DNA of 64,000 nt, taken from positions 186,001 to 250,000 of the forward strand of contig JANRDC010000004.1 of the NCBI GenBank assembly GCA_030726725.1. Direction: 5' to 3'. This DNA comes from Flavobacteriaceae bacterium (GTDB lineage: Bacteria; Bacteroidota; Bacteroidia; Flavobacteriales; Flavobacteriaceae). The notes beneath the pieces were generated by a model. The model was not told where the DNA came from, made no database searches, and saw only the letters and a program-made list of their open reading frames with translations. Positions 54,578-63,392 of this stretch are shown here, piece after piece (the stretch's first letter is position 1; the number at the start of each line of letters is the position of its first letter). A program made the position numbers and the translations under genes.

Positions 54578-54585
54578 TACCTTTG
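54578..54585 (+). promoter_or_regulatory. Predicted -7 element (TACCTTTG) for the cold shock gene
   Basis: Exact TAnnTTTG match in the very AT-rich 123-base region before the cold shock gene, leaving a leader of about 25 bases of A and T. No TTG lies at a good distance. Confidence 0.45.
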
Positions 54586-54615
54586 GCCATTATTTAATTT
54601 TTTTAATTTTTTCTA

Positions 54616-54807
54616 ATGAACACAGGAACAGTAAAGTTCTTCAATGACACCAAAGGTTTTGGTTTTATTAAAGAAGACGGAACAGACAAAGAACACTTTG
54701 TACACATTTCAGGTTTGATCGACGAGATCCGCGAAGGTGATGAAGTAGAATTTGAACTGGAACAAGGTAAAAAAGGTTTGAACGCAGTGAACGTCAAAGT
54801 GATCTAA
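54616..54807 (+). CDS. Cold shock domain protein
   Basis: 63 residues, a single OB-fold cold shock domain. It has both nucleic-acid-binding motifs: KFFNDTKGFGFIKEDG (RNP1) and HFVHISGLID (RNP2). CspA-type proteins melt RNA structure or bind single-stranded nucleic acid. It has its own predicted promoter and terminator. Confidence 0.95.
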   Translation: MNTGTVKFFNDTKGFGFIKEDGTDKEHFVHISGLIDEIREGDEVEFELEQGKKGLNAVNVKVI

Positions 54808-54830
54808 TCTCTATATCTGTACAAAAAGTA

Positions 54831-54856
54831 AAAAGCCTGTCTTGCGACAGGCTTTT
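54831..54856. terminator. Terminator between the cold shock gene and the convergent PPIase gene
   Basis: 11-bp stem AAAAGCCTGTC / GACAGGCTTTT, loop TTGC, with T-rich sequence to 54863. The A-run on the other side lets it serve both strands. Confidence 0.88.
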
Positions 54857-54861
54857 CTTTT

Positions 54862-55794
54862 TTAGCGCACATCCATCAGTTGTACATCAAATACCAGAAT
54901 CGCATTGGGTGGAATGACACCACCAGCACCAGCACTTCCATAACCTAAATCGGAGGGAATCACAAAGCGCGCCTTATCACCCACTTGAAGCAATAAAATT
55001 CCTTCGTCCCATCCAGCAATCACTTGCCCTACGCCCACGACAAATTCAATGGGTTCTTTGCGTTTGTAGGAAGAATCAAACACCTGACCATTGGCCAAAG
55101 ATCCTTCGTAATGCACGCTGACTTTTTTTCCTTTTTGGGCCTGAACTCCACTTCCTTTTTCAATAATTTGGTAGCGCAATCCGCTAGCGGTTTCTTGAAA
55201 ACCTGTAGACAATTGATCCAATTCAGCCTGTTGTGCTGCTTTAGCCTCAGCGATGCGCTTTAATCGAGAACCCTCAAAAGTGCGGAATGCCTCTACTGAA
55301 TTCCACGATTCAGCTTCAGCACCGATGCGCTCGATGACCACTGAGGACAATGCATCTCCTTGAGCCACTGCGTCGACAACTTCTTGTCCCGCTACGACAT
55401 GACCAAAAACTGTGTGTTTACCATCCAACCAAGGAGTAGCCACATGGGTGATAAAAAATTGTGTTCCGTTAGTTCCTGGTCCAGCATTGGCCATAGACAA
55501 CACACCAGGAGCATTGTGTTTTAACTCTGGATGAAACTCGTCGTCAAACTTGTATCCGCCATCTCCGGTTCCAGTGCCCAAGGGACATCCACCTTGAATC
55601 ATAAAGTCAGGGATCACTCTGTGAAACTTTAAACCGTCGTAATAGGGAGTTCCTTGAGGTTTTGCCGTGTTTTCTAGTTGTCCTTCGGCTAGTGCCACGA
55701 AGTTACCCACAGTTCCTGGGGTTTTGTCGTGGGTGAGTTTAACCCTAATCTTTCCTTTTGGGGTGGAAAAAACCGCATAAATTCCTTCTTGCAT
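54862..55794 (-). CDS. Peptidyl-prolyl isomerase, cyclophilin-FKBP fusion
   Basis: 310 residues. A cyclophilin domain (about 5-165: TPGTVGNFVALAEG, YYDGLKFHRVIPDFMIQGG, SMANAGPGTNGTQFFITHV, LDGKHTVFGHVV) is joined to a C-terminal FKBP domain by a helical linker (KRIAEAKAAQQAELDQL). The FKBP part has KVSVHYEGSLANGQVFDSSY, VIAGWDEGILLLQVGDKARF and GVIPPNAILVFDVQL. No signal peptide, so it is cytoplasmic. The ATG at 55806 would add four residues. The fusion is typical of flavobacteria. Confidence 0.9.
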   Translation of the reverse strand: MQEGIYAVFSTPKGKIRVKLTHDKTPGTVGNFVALAEGQLENTAKPQGTPYYDGLKFHRVIPDFMIQGGCPLGTGTGDGGYKFDDEFHPELKHNAPGVLSMANAGPGTNGTQFFITHVATPWLDGKHTVFGHVVAGQEVVDAVAQGDALSSVVIERIGAEAESWNSVEAFRTFEGSRLKRIAEAKAAQQAELDQLSTGFQETASGLRYQIIEKGSGVQAQKGKKVSVHYEGSLANGQVFDSSYKRKEPIEFVVGVGQVIAGWDEGILLLQVGDKARFVIPSDLGYGSAGAGGVIPPNAILVFDVQLMDVR

Positions 55795-55816
55795 GGATAA
55801 TTTCATTTAATGGGGG

Positions 55817-55824
55817 CAAAGATA
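55817..55824 (-). promoter_or_regulatory. Predicted -7 element (TATCTTTG) for the PPIase gene
   Basis: CAAAGATA on the plus strand reads TATCTTTG on the minus strand, 22 bases before the chosen ATG. No TTG at the usual distance. Confidence 0.45.
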
Positions 55825-55839
55825 CAAAAACATGAATGC

Positions 55840-57258
55840 CTAGGGTTGAACCCCGTGCTGATCAAACAAATAAATTAAACTGGCCATGGCAGCGGTGCCC
55901 AAATCCAGCTCTCTTTTGTTGATGTGCTCAAAAGTGTCGTTGGCCGCGTGGTGGTGCACAAAATAGCGCTGACTATCCGGACTGAGTCCAGCCAACACCA
56001 TATTGGGGTAATGAGGGGCCAATGGGCCTATATCTGCGCCGCCGCCCCCTCGTTTAAACGAATCGATCATATAGGGTGTAAATAGCGTAGACCAAGCATC
56101 GATCTGCGCCCACTGGCGGTCACTGGCCGTAAAACCAAAACCTCTTGGCGTAAAGCCTCCAGCATCGCTTTCCAGTGCCATCACGTGTTTCTCTCCTTTT
56201 TTCACTGCCTGAGCTGCGTATTCCAATCCTCCCCTCAAGCCGTTTTCTTCATTCATAAACATCACCACGCGAATGGTTCTTTTGGGTCGGTAACCCAAAT
56301 CCTTAAACAAGGCCAATACCCCCAAACTCTGAACACATCCAGCACCGTCATCATGGGCACCTGCACCTAAATCCCAAGAATCTAAGTGACCACCAACCGT
56401 AATTATTTCGTCGGGGAACTCACTGCCTTTAATTTCACCAATCACATTGTGAGACAAGACATCTCCTTTATTCTCAGAACTCTGTTTTAGATAAAATTGA
56501 GTGTTGGGATTGAGTTGTATGACACTGCTCAACAGTTCTGCGGCATTAGTACTGATCGCAGCTGCAGGAATCCATTGTTTTTTGGGAAGATCTCCATACT
56601 GAGTCACTCCTGTATGTGGAAAGTCGTCGAGTGCCAAATTAAGCGAACGAACGATGACAGCAACAGCGCCTTTGCGCGCAGCAGCAGCTGGTCCCGAGGT
56701 GCGCTGACTTCCCGCTTTGCCATAGGCAGAGAAAGTCGCAATCAGTTTAGGGTCCATGGGTTCGTTAAAGAAGACGATTTTACCGCGAACCTGTTCGGCT
56801 GACAAAGCTTCAAGACCCGCTAATCCCTTTACCTCGATCACAGTTGCCTTAACCCCTAATCCAGGAGTAGCCACAGATCCGCCTAGTGCACATACAGGCA
56901 CACTGGTCGTCTTTCCCGTCTCGGTTTCAAAATATGCGTATTCTTTAGGACCCCTTACCCACTTAGGCACCATGACAGGTTGTTTTTCAACGCGATCCAA
57001 TCCCATGGACCTCAACTGATCATAGGTGTAAGAAACGGCTTGTTCAGCTTGGACAGAACCGGATAAACGCCCCCCTATATTTTGGGTCAGATAACGCAAC
57101 CATTCATAGGCTTTGTCATCGGTGAGCGATTGATCAAAAATGCGCTGGATCATTTCTTGATCTCGTTCATTGGATTGAGCGACCACAGAGGTGGAGACGA
57201 GCAGCAAGACAGACCAAGCTATAACAGATTGTACACTTAAATGGAGAACTCTATTCAT
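55840..57258 (-). CDS. Exported M28-type zinc metallopeptidase
   Basis: 472 residues. A signal peptide (to about residue 27, SVVAQS) is followed by a protease-associated-like insert (about 115-250) and the M28 catalytic domain. Zinc ligands and catalytic residues are visible: VGGHLDSWD, GAHDDGAGCV, MNEENGLRGG, LESDAGG and the final VHHHANDTFEHI. It likely cleaves peptides or dipeptides in the periplasm. It lies 1 base downstream of the sigma-54 activator gene. Confidence 0.9.
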   Translation of the reverse strand: MNRVLHLSVQSVIAWSVLLLVSTSVVAQSNERDQEMIQRIFDQSLTDDKAYEWLRYLTQNIGGRLSGSVQAEQAVSYTYDQLRSMGLDRVEKQPVMVPKWVRGPKEYAYFETETGKTTSVPVCALGGSVATPGLGVKATVIEVKGLAGLEALSAEQVRGKIVFFNEPMDPKLIATFSAYGKAGSQRTSGPAAAARKGAVAVIVRSLNLALDDFPHTGVTQYGDLPKKQWIPAAAISTNAAELLSSVIQLNPNTQFYLKQSSENKGDVLSHNVIGEIKGSEFPDEIITVGGHLDSWDLGAGAHDDGAGCVQSLGVLALFKDLGYRPKRTIRVVMFMNEENGLRGGLEYAAQAVKKGEKHVMALESDAGGFTPRGFGFTASDRQWAQIDAWSTLFTPYMIDSFKRGGGGADIGPLAPHYPNMVLAGLSPDSQRYFVHHHAANDTFEHINKRELDLGTAAMASLIYLFDQHGVQP

Positions 57259-57259
57259 A

Positions 57260-58435
57260 TCAAATAATTTTTCTTACCAAACGATCCACATCCTTCACTT
57301 GGATGGGATCACTACCCAAAATGATCAGACGTTCAACGGCGTTGCTCAACTCCCGCACATTACCTGGCCAAGGGTGTTTCGCTAGTTGTGACAAGGCGTC
57401 TTGATGCCAAATCCTGGTTGGTATGCCTTGATCACGGCATACCTTTTGGGTAAAATACTCGACCAATACTGGCAAGTCCGACAATCTTTCTGACAGTGGA
57501 GGGACCTCGAGTACAATCACCGATAACCTGTGGTATAAATCTTCGCGGAATCGGCCTTGTGCGATTTCTTGGGATAAATCCTTGTTGGTCGCCGCAATAA
57601 AGCGGACGTCAACAGGTATGGTTTTATCACCACCAACCCGCTGTATTCCAGATTCTTGCAGCGCTCTAAGCACTTTTGCTTGGGCGGAAAGGGACATATC
57701 CCCTATCTCATCGAGGAAAAGTGTGCCCAGGTGGGCTTGTTCAAACGTGCCGACTTTATCCTTAACCGCTGAAGTAAACGCGCCTTTTACATGTCCAAAC
57801 AATTCACTTTCAATAAGCTCAGTCGGTATAGCTGCGCAATTCACAGCGATGAAAGGGCGATGTTTCCTACTGCTGTTTTGGTGAATGGCCTGAGCGACCA
57901 ACTCTTTGCCGCTGCCATTAGGGCCTGTGATTAAAACCCTGGCTTGTGTCGGGGCTACTTGCGCGATGGTACTCTTTAATTCGGTCATGCGCGGACTTTC
58001 ACCGAGCATTCCCTCAAAGGACACTTTTTTTGGAGAAAGTACCCGAGCCGGTTCAGCCATAGGAGTCTCTATCGGTGTCAAGGCGTTCCGCAAAGCATCG
58101 AGCAAACGATTTAAATCTGGGGGTTTGGCGATATAATCTCTAGCGCCCATGCGCATACAGGACACAGCGGTGTCTAAATCACCATGTCCCGAAATCATGA
58201 TTACCGAAACATTGGGTTGATGTTCACGCACCCATTGAAGCACTTCCAATCCATCCTTTTTGGGCATCTTAATGTCGCACAACAACACCTGACACGGGTG
58301 TGCCATCAACTGTTCAATAGCGTGAGCCCCATCAAAAGCTTCCATGAGCTGAACACCTTCAAAAGCTTCTTGAATAATCTTGATCAACACCCTGCGGATC
58401 GCGGGTTCATCCTCGGCAATTAATACGCTATACAT
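57260..58435 (-). CDS. Sigma-54-dependent response regulator without DNA-binding domain
   Basis: 391 residues. A receiver domain (about 1-120, phospho-acceptor Asp54 in LLCDIKMPKKDG) is followed by an AAA+ domain: ITGPNGSGKELVAQAIH, ELFGHVKGAFTSAVKD with the sigma-54-contacting GAFTSA, FLDEIGDMSLSAQAKVLRAL, and PWPGNVRELSNAVERL. The protein stops about 20 residues after this motif, so there is no Fis-type helix-turn-helix. I recall this form as common in flavobacteria. No partner histidine kinase is adjacent. It overlaps mscS by 8 bases. Confidence 0.9.
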   Translation of the reverse strand: MYSVLIAEDEPAIRRVLIKIIQEAFEGVQLMEAFDGAHAIEQLMAHPCQVLLCDIKMPKKDGLEVLQWVREHQPNVSVIMISGHGDLDTAVSCMRMGARDYIAKPPDLNRLLDALRNALTPIETPMAEPARVLSPKKVSFEGMLGESPRMTELKSTIAQVAPTQARVLITGPNGSGKELVAQAIHQNSSRKHRPFIAVNCAAIPTELIESELFGHVKGAFTSAVKDKVGTFEQAHLGTLFLDEIGDMSLSAQAKVLRALQESGIQRVGGDKTIPVDVRFIAATNKDLSQEIAQGRFREDLYHRLSVIVLEVPPLSERLSDLPVLVEYFTQKVCRDQGIPTRIWHQDALSQLAKHPWPGNVRELSNAVERLIILGSDPIQVKDVDRLVRKII

Positions 58436-59297
58436 CAGTGTTCAAAAGATTGGGGTGCGCCAAATGCACGGTGCGTTGTGGGAATGGAATCACGATGTTG
58501 CTTTGTTGGAAAGCTTCATAAATGCGGTACCTCAACTCGCTTTTGATTCGGTTATCTGTAAAACTATCCATGGTGGTATAAACCACGGAAAAGATCAAGG
58601 CAGAATCGCCAAAATTATCAAAAAGCACCACCGGTTTTTGCTTCTTGTTGATGCCTTTCTGACTGCACACAATATCGAGCAACAATTTGGAAACCAGGTG
58701 AACATCGGAACCATAGGCTACGCCAACGGTCACTTTTTCTAAGGTAGTATTGTGATTCTGGGTGTGGTTATAAATGGTTTCTATCAAAAATTTGTGGTTG
58801 GGAATCACCAAAACTTTATCGTCTCTGGTGACCGCCCTGGTTGTCCTGAGATTAATTTCAGTCACCTTGCCCACCTTGCCCTCAATTTCAACAACATCAC
58901 CGACGTGTAAAGACTGATCCAGAATGATCAAAATACCGGATATAATGTCTTGAAATAAATACTGAAGGGCAAATCCCAAACCGACAAACAAGGCGGCTGA
59001 GGCGGTTAAAAAAACAGTTAGATTAAGCCCAGAAGCGTGAAGTATGGTAATGATCGCCAAGATGTAAAACAAATACCTGGCAAATCCAAAAATGCTGACA
59101 AACTTGTTTTTATCTTCCTCAGCTAATCTGCTGTTGACTACTTTTTTGATGATTTTCAGCAGCACATTGATCGCTGCGATCACCACCACAATGGTAATCA
59201 GCGTGCCTACCGTCAGGTGTACGGTGTCAGATTCGTAGATGGGTTTGGTGAGAAAACCGATAATCGCTTCCCAAAAATTGCGCAAGGTTTTTATCAT
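58428..59297 (-). CDS. MscS-type mechanosensitive ion channel
   Basis: 289 residues: three to four N-terminal helices (about 25-140) and the MscS beta domain with FVGLGFALQYLFQDIISGILIILDQSLHVGD and EINLRTTRAVTRDDKVLVIPNH. It releases solutes on hypo-osmotic shock. It is co-transcribed with the sigma-54 activator through an 8-base overlap. Confidence 0.93.
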   Translation of the reverse strand: MIKTLRNFWEAIIGFLTKPIYESDTVHLTVGTLITIVVVIAAINVLLKIIKKVVNSRLAEEDKNKFVSIFGFARYLFYILAIITILHASGLNLTVFLTASAALFVGLGFALQYLFQDIISGILIILDQSLHVGDVVEIEGKVGKVTEINLRTTRAVTRDDKVLVIPNHKFLIETIYNHTQNHNTTLEKVTVGVAYGSDVHLVSKLLLDIVCSQKGINKKQKPVVLFDNFGDSALIFSVVYTTMDSFTDNRIKSELRYRIYEAFQQSNIVIPFPQRTVHLAHPNLLNTDV

Positions 59298-59346
59298 CTT
59301 CAGCCGATATGGAATGCCTTAAATGTACTACATCTAAGGCATTCTT

Positions 59347-60462
59347 CTAGGCAAACATGTCCTTAACTTTATCAAAAAATGATTTGTCAGACTTTTCTGG
59401 TTTGGGCACAAAGTGTTCGTGATCTGCCATCTTTTCAAAAAACTGACGTTGCTCTTTGTTGATTTCTTTGGGTGTCCACACATTGATGTGCACCAGCAAA
59501 TCTCCAGCTCCATAACCGTTGATATTGCGCACACCTTTGCCTTTAAGTCGCAAAATCTTGCCGGACTGAATTCCTGGATCTAGCTTGATTCTCGCTTTTC
59601 CACCCACCGTATCGATCTCTTTGGAAGCGCCGAGCACCGCCTCAGAAATACTGATGTATAAATCGTAGTGCAGGTTGTCTCCCTCCCTTTTGAGTGTTTC
59701 GTGTTCTTGTGTTTCCACCAAAACGATTAAGTCTCCTGGGATTCCTTGGCCTGGTGCGTCATTACCTTTGCCAGAAACTTTAAGCTGCATCCCTTCTTCT
59801 ACTCCAGCAGGTATTTGAATAGAAACTGTTTCCTCCCGCACCACCATGCCTTGGGCATCTGCCTGATCGGGTTTGGATTCAATGATTTGTCCCACTCCAC
59901 CACAAGTACTGCAGGTGGTCGCCGATTGCATGCGGCCCAAAATAGTGTTGGTGATTTTCATTTGTTGTCCAGAACCTCCACAAGTTGTGCAGTTTTTATA
60001 CTGGACGCCTTCAGCCATCACCTTGCGGCGCACCTTGATTTTCTTTTCCACGCCTTGGGCGATTTCTTCCAGGTTAAGCTTGACGCGAATGCGCAAGTTG
60101 CTGCCTTTGACCCTTCGGGTTCCTGAACCGCCAAATCCTGAAAATCCGCCAAATCCACCACCGCCAAATGCAGACCCAAAAATATCGCCAAACTGACTGA
60201 ATATGTCGTCCATATTCATTCCACCTCCACCGAATCCTCCTTCAAAGGCAGCATGTCCATACTGGTCGTATTTCGCTTTCTTGTCAGGGTCGCTTAAAAT
60301 CTCATAAGCCTCAGCTGCTTTTTTAAACAGTTCTTCAGCTTTTGCGTCTCCGGGGTTCTTATCAGGGTGGTATTCAATGGCTTTCTTGCGGTACGCTTTT
60401 TTGATGTCCGCAGCACTAGCGCTTTTGTCGATGCCAAGTATGGCGTAAAAATCTTCCTTCAT
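59347..60462 (-). CDS. dnaJ: Chaperone DnaJ with reduced zinc finger
   Basis: 371 residues. A J domain (1-67, with EYHPDKNPGD) is followed by a Gly/Phe-rich linker (about 75-117) and only two CxxCGGxG motifs (NCTTCGGSG and TCSTCGGVG) where E. coli DnaJ has four. The substrate-binding C-terminal beta domains (GDLIVLVETQEHETLKREG, ISEAVLGASKEI) complete it. One zinc site is left. As I recall this is normal for Flavobacteriia. grpE is 4 bases upstream. Confidence 0.95.
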   Translation of the reverse strand: MKEDFYAILGIDKSASAADIKKAYRKKAIEYHPDKNPGDAKAEELFKKAAEAYEILSDPDKKAKYDQYGHAAFEGGFGGGGMNMDDIFSQFGDIFGSAFGGGGFGGFSGFGGSGTRRVKGSNLRIRVKLNLEEIAQGVEKKIKVRRKVMAEGVQYKNCTTCGGSGQQMKITNTILGRMQSATTCSTCGGVGQIIESKPDQADAQGMVVREETVSIQIPAGVEEGMQLKVSGKGNDAPGQGIPGDLIVLVETQEHETLKREGDNLHYDLYISISEAVLGASKEIDTVGGKARIKLDPGIQSGKILRLKGKGVRNINGYGAGDLLVHINVWTPKEINKEQRQFFEKMADHEHFVPKPEKSDKSFFDKVKDMFA

Positions 60463-60466
60463 GATG

Positions 60467-61021
60467 TTATTGTCCTACGACCACTTTAGGGTGGCGGATC
60501 ATACGGTCTCCTAATTTGTATCCTTTCTCTACCACATCGACCACTTTTCCTTTGAGGGAGGGGTCTGGTGCGGGAATCTGGGTAATGGCCTCGTGAATGT
60601 CCGCATCAAAATCTGCTCCTGGAGCTACCTCAACCAGTTCCAATCCTTTGCTTTGAAGCACTTGAGACAATTTTTGACTGATCAATTCAACACCGACAAA
60701 CAGTTCTTTTTCATCTGATTTGGCGATCTCTTTAAGGGCGCGTTCAAAATCATCTACAACTGGCAGCAAAGCAGTGATCACTTCTTGTCCAGCAGTTTTG
60801 AATAAATCCATGCGTTCCTTAACCGTGCGTTTTTTATAATTTTCAAACTCGGCAAACAGCCTTAGAAACTTGTCCTTCTCCTCTGCCAGGGCTTGCTGCA
60901 ACTCAGCTTGTTTGTCTTTCTTCAATTTTTTCTCGTTTTTAGGGGCGGCTGGCTCTGGGGATACCGAAGTTTCATTTTCGATATTTTGCGGGGCTTCAGT
61001 TGGGTTCAAATCTTCGCTCAT
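60467..61021 (-). CDS. grpE: Nucleotide exchange factor GrpE
   Basis: 184 residues: an acidic N-terminus, a long coiled coil (FLRLFAEFENYKKRTVKER) and the beta-wing part (GADFDADIHEAITQIPAPD, VVEKGYKLGDRMIRHPKVVV). It releases ADP from DnaK; dnaJ follows by 4 bases. No HrcA or CIRCE element is seen upstream. Confidence 0.95.
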   Translation of the reverse strand: MSEDLNPTEAPQNIENETSVSPEPAAPKNEKKLKKDKQAELQQALAEEKDKFLRLFAEFENYKKRTVKERMDLFKTAGQEVITALLPVVDDFERALKEIAKSDEKELFVGVELISQKLSQVLQSKGLELVEVAPGADFDADIHEAITQIPAPDPSLKGKVVDVVEKGYKLGDRMIRHPKVVVGQ

Positions 61022-61086
61022 GTGATGAAATAATTTGGCTATCTATTGGCAAATCTAGGGCCAATCCCAGGATAAATGTCAAATTG

Positions 61087-62001
61087 TCACCTCTTCGGGG
61101 TCAATAAATCTGACAGCGCATCGGAAACTTCAGAAAATTCAAACACAAAACCCGCATCCAATATTTTTTGCGCGCTGACGCGCTGACTCGACAGCACCAA
61201 TGCTGATCGCTCCCCCAAAATTACCCTCAGTACCCATGATGGAACTGGGGGTGCCCAAAAAGGCTTGCGCAAAATTCGGGCTATTGTTTTGGCCAGCTCT
61301 ATTTGCCTGAGGGGTTTAGGAGCGACTGCGTTATACACACCTGCGGGCCCTTGAGCAGCACACCAAATCAACAATTGGGTCAAATCTTTTAGGTGTATCC
61401 AGGATTGCCACTGTTGTCCGTGACCTAGGGCAGATCCTAAGCCCCACCGCACTGGCCCCACCATCGCAGGGAGACTCCCTGACGTAGTTGAAAAAACCAG
61501 ACCAAATCGGCACTTCACTACCTCAATGCCTAATTCACTCCATCGATCTGCCGCTGTCTCCCATTGTTGGACCACCTGCCCGAGAAAGTCTTGAGCGACC
61601 TCTGTATGACTTTCAGCGTACACCTGTTCCAGATCGCTGGGGTAAATCCCGGTCGCAGAGGCGGTCACCAATTTTTTAACCGGAAACTTACCCCCCTCAA
61701 TCGCCTGTGCCAAAACCGCCAAGCCTTGAACCCTGCTGTCCAAAATCTCTTTTTTATACGCTTTTGTCCAAGGTTTTGCGATAGAAGCCCCAGCCAAATG
61801 AATCACCGTTGAAACCCCCTCAAGCGCCTCGGTGTCTATAGTTCCTTGTATGGGGTCCCAACGAAATCCGCGGGCACCTGGAAATGCGGCGTTCTGAGGA
61901 ACTCGAGTGGTTAGGTAATGAACTCCTATACCGCTTTGAAGCAAGGCGTTGACCAAAGAGGTTCCTACCAATCCTGTAGCTCCGGTGACTAAATACTTCA
62001 T
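61087..62001 (-). CDS. TIGR01777 family NAD(P)-dependent oxidoreductase
   Basis: 304 residues from the ATG at 62001. A Rossmann fold with VTGATGLVGTSLVNALLQ (6-23) is followed by HLAGASIAKPWTKAYKK and KCRFGLVFSTTSGSL, then the PVRWGLGSALGHGQQWQSWI and YNAVAPKPLRQIELAKTIA segments that mark this extended-SDR subgroup. The reaction is unknown. It overlaps the methyltransferase gene by 4 bases. Confidence 0.88.
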   Translation of the reverse strand: MKYLVTGATGLVGTSLVNALLQSGIGVHYLTTRVPQNAAFPGARGFRWDPIQGTIDTEALEGVSTVIHLAGASIAKPWTKAYKKEILDSRVQGLAVLAQAIEGGKFPVKKLVTASATGIYPSDLEQVYAESHTEVAQDFLGQVVQQWETAADRWSELGIEVVKCRFGLVFSTTSGSLPAMVGPVRWGLGSALGHGQQWQSWIHLKDLTQLLIWCAAQGPAGVYNAVAPKPLRQIELAKTIARILRKPFWAPPVPSWVLRVILGERSALVLSSQRVSAQKILDAGFVFEFSEVSDALSDLLTPKR

Positions 62002-62609
62002 AATTTTTCTAGATTTAACCGGACAACATGGGCTGTACCGCAGTGACACGTTCCTTCCAAAAGTTCTATTTCCTGGGTTTCTGCCATCCAGGGACGACAT
62101 TGATCAAAGTCAGCCAACAAGTCTGCAACATCGTACAATTGATCTAGTCCTTTTGGCCCACCTACTGATGGGTTTAGGGCTTGGTACTCTGGATGTTTTT
62201 TAGAAAAACCTTCCAAAATCAGTCTGCCTTGAGGTTTTAACCAAGACTGAAGCAGGCGCATTTGTTGTTGACGCACAGGATCGGGATAGTGGACGTAAAT
62301 CAAAGCCACTACATCAAAAAAATCTGGGCGCAAGGGCAGCTCATCCAAAGAGCCCAATTGGTAATCAATCGACACTCCGTGTACCGCGGCAAAATTCAAT
62401 GCCTTGTCCCGGGCTACTTCACTCCAGTCATAAGCCCACACTTGCCAACCTTGCTGTGCCGCATAGACTGCATTTCGTCCTTCGCCCTCAGCGGGCAGCA
62501 ATATTCGCCCTGGGGTTAAGGTATCGATTTGCGCTTTAAAAAAAGCATTAGGCGCATCCCCATAAGCCATCGCTTCTTGGGCGTATCGTTGGTTCCAAAA
62601 TTCTTTCAT
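61998..62609 (-). CDS. Class I SAM-dependent methyltransferase (TehB-like)
   Basis: 203 residues beginning FWNQRYAQEAMAYGDAPNAFF, then LLPAEGEGRNAVYAAQQGW as the SAM loop, VWAYDWSEVARDKA as motif II and FDVVALIYVHYP as the catalytic loop. This pattern fits tellurite-resistance and thiopurine-like methyltransferases. The C-terminal CHCGTAHVVRL could bind a metal. Substrate unknown. It lies between the TIGR01777 gene and mnmD on the minus strand. Confidence 0.85.
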   Translation of the reverse strand: MKEFWNQRYAQEAMAYGDAPNAFFKAQIDTLTPGRILLPAEGEGRNAVYAAQQGWQVWAYDWSEVARDKALNFAAVHGVSIDYQLGSLDELPLRPDFFDVVALIYVHYPDPVRQQQMRLLQSWLKPQGRLILEGFSKKHPEYQALNPSVGGPKGLDQLYDVADLLADFDQCRPWMAETQEIELLEGTCHCGTAHVVRLNLEKL

Positions 62610-62618
62610 CGGATAGAT

Positions 62619-63293
62619 TTATATAGGTTTAACAGCCCTGAGCATTTCCCTTTTCCCCGGGGGGCCAGGCAAACGCTCGACCAAAAATCCAACTTCGATC
62701 ATGGCGCGACGCACACTGCCTTTAGCTGCATAGGTCACCAATACGCCTCCAGCTGCTAAAGCGGAAAACATCTGGGCAAAAATGGGTTGTTCCCAAAGCC
62801 AAGGCTGAACACGGGCACCAAAAGCATCGAAATACACCAAATCAAATTGGGAGGTAAACCGGATATCCTCGAAAAGCATCTCCTTCTTTTCCAAAGTGAA
62901 CCAGGGGTCTAACTCGTGGCTTTCACCCCAAGTAACCCGGTGCATCTGTTCAAAAAAATCAGCAGCACCCGGAGTTTCCACCCATTGAGGATAATCCATG
63001 GTTTGCGCTATATCCCAGGGTACTGGATAAGCTTCAATCCCTGTGTAGTGTATTTTTCGCTGTGTTTTATGCGCTTCAGACCAGGTGAGCAGGGCATTAA
63101 ATCCTGTCCCCCATCCGATCTCTAAAATGCGCAAAGGCTGCGCTTCAACAGCGTGAAACCCCGCCTCGATAAACACGTGAACCGCTTCTTGTAATGCCCC
63201 GTGTTTAGAATGGTAGGTTTCCCCCAACTCCGGCATCAACAAGGTATTTGATCCGTCTGCAGTAGGTTGAATTCGGTGTTGGCGCACATCCAT
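62619..63293 (-). CDS. mnmD: tRNA 5-methylaminomethyl-2-thiouridine methyltransferase (MnmD)
   Basis: 224 residues: the single-domain form of the MnmC methyltransferase that finishes mnm5s2U34 in some tRNAs. Visible: YHSKHGALQEAVHVFIEAGF, LRILEIGWGTGFNALLTW (SAM loop), VYFDAFGARVQPWLWEQPIF and LVTYAAKGSVRRAM. There is no FAD domain, so the oxidoreductase half of MnmC is absent here. It is divergent from ilvE with 99 bases between. Confidence 0.92.
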   Translation of the reverse strand: MDVRQHRIQPTADGSNTLLMPELGETYHSKHGALQEAVHVFIEAGFHAVEAQPLRILEIGWGTGFNALLTWSEAHKTQRKIHYTGIEAYPVPWDIAQTMDYPQWVETPGAADFFEQMHRVTWGESHELDPWFTLEKKEMLFEDIRFTSQFDLVYFDAFGARVQPWLWEQPIFAQMFSALAAGGVLVTYAAKGSVRRAMIEVGFLVERLPGPPGKREMLRAVKPI

Positions 63294-63364
63294 AAATAAA
63301 AGTCAGGTACACAAAGGTGCTGATTAAATCACAAAAATTAAAAGAAATAAGGGGAATAAATGTT

Positions 63365-63372
63365 TAATTTTG
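63365..63372 (+). promoter_or_regulatory. Predicted -7 element (TAATTTTG) for ilvE
   Basis: Exact TAnnTTTG match 20 bases before the ilvE ATG; no TTG is at the expected upstream position. Confidence 0.45.
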
Positions 63373-63392
63373 GTGGAATAAAATTTTTTGAA

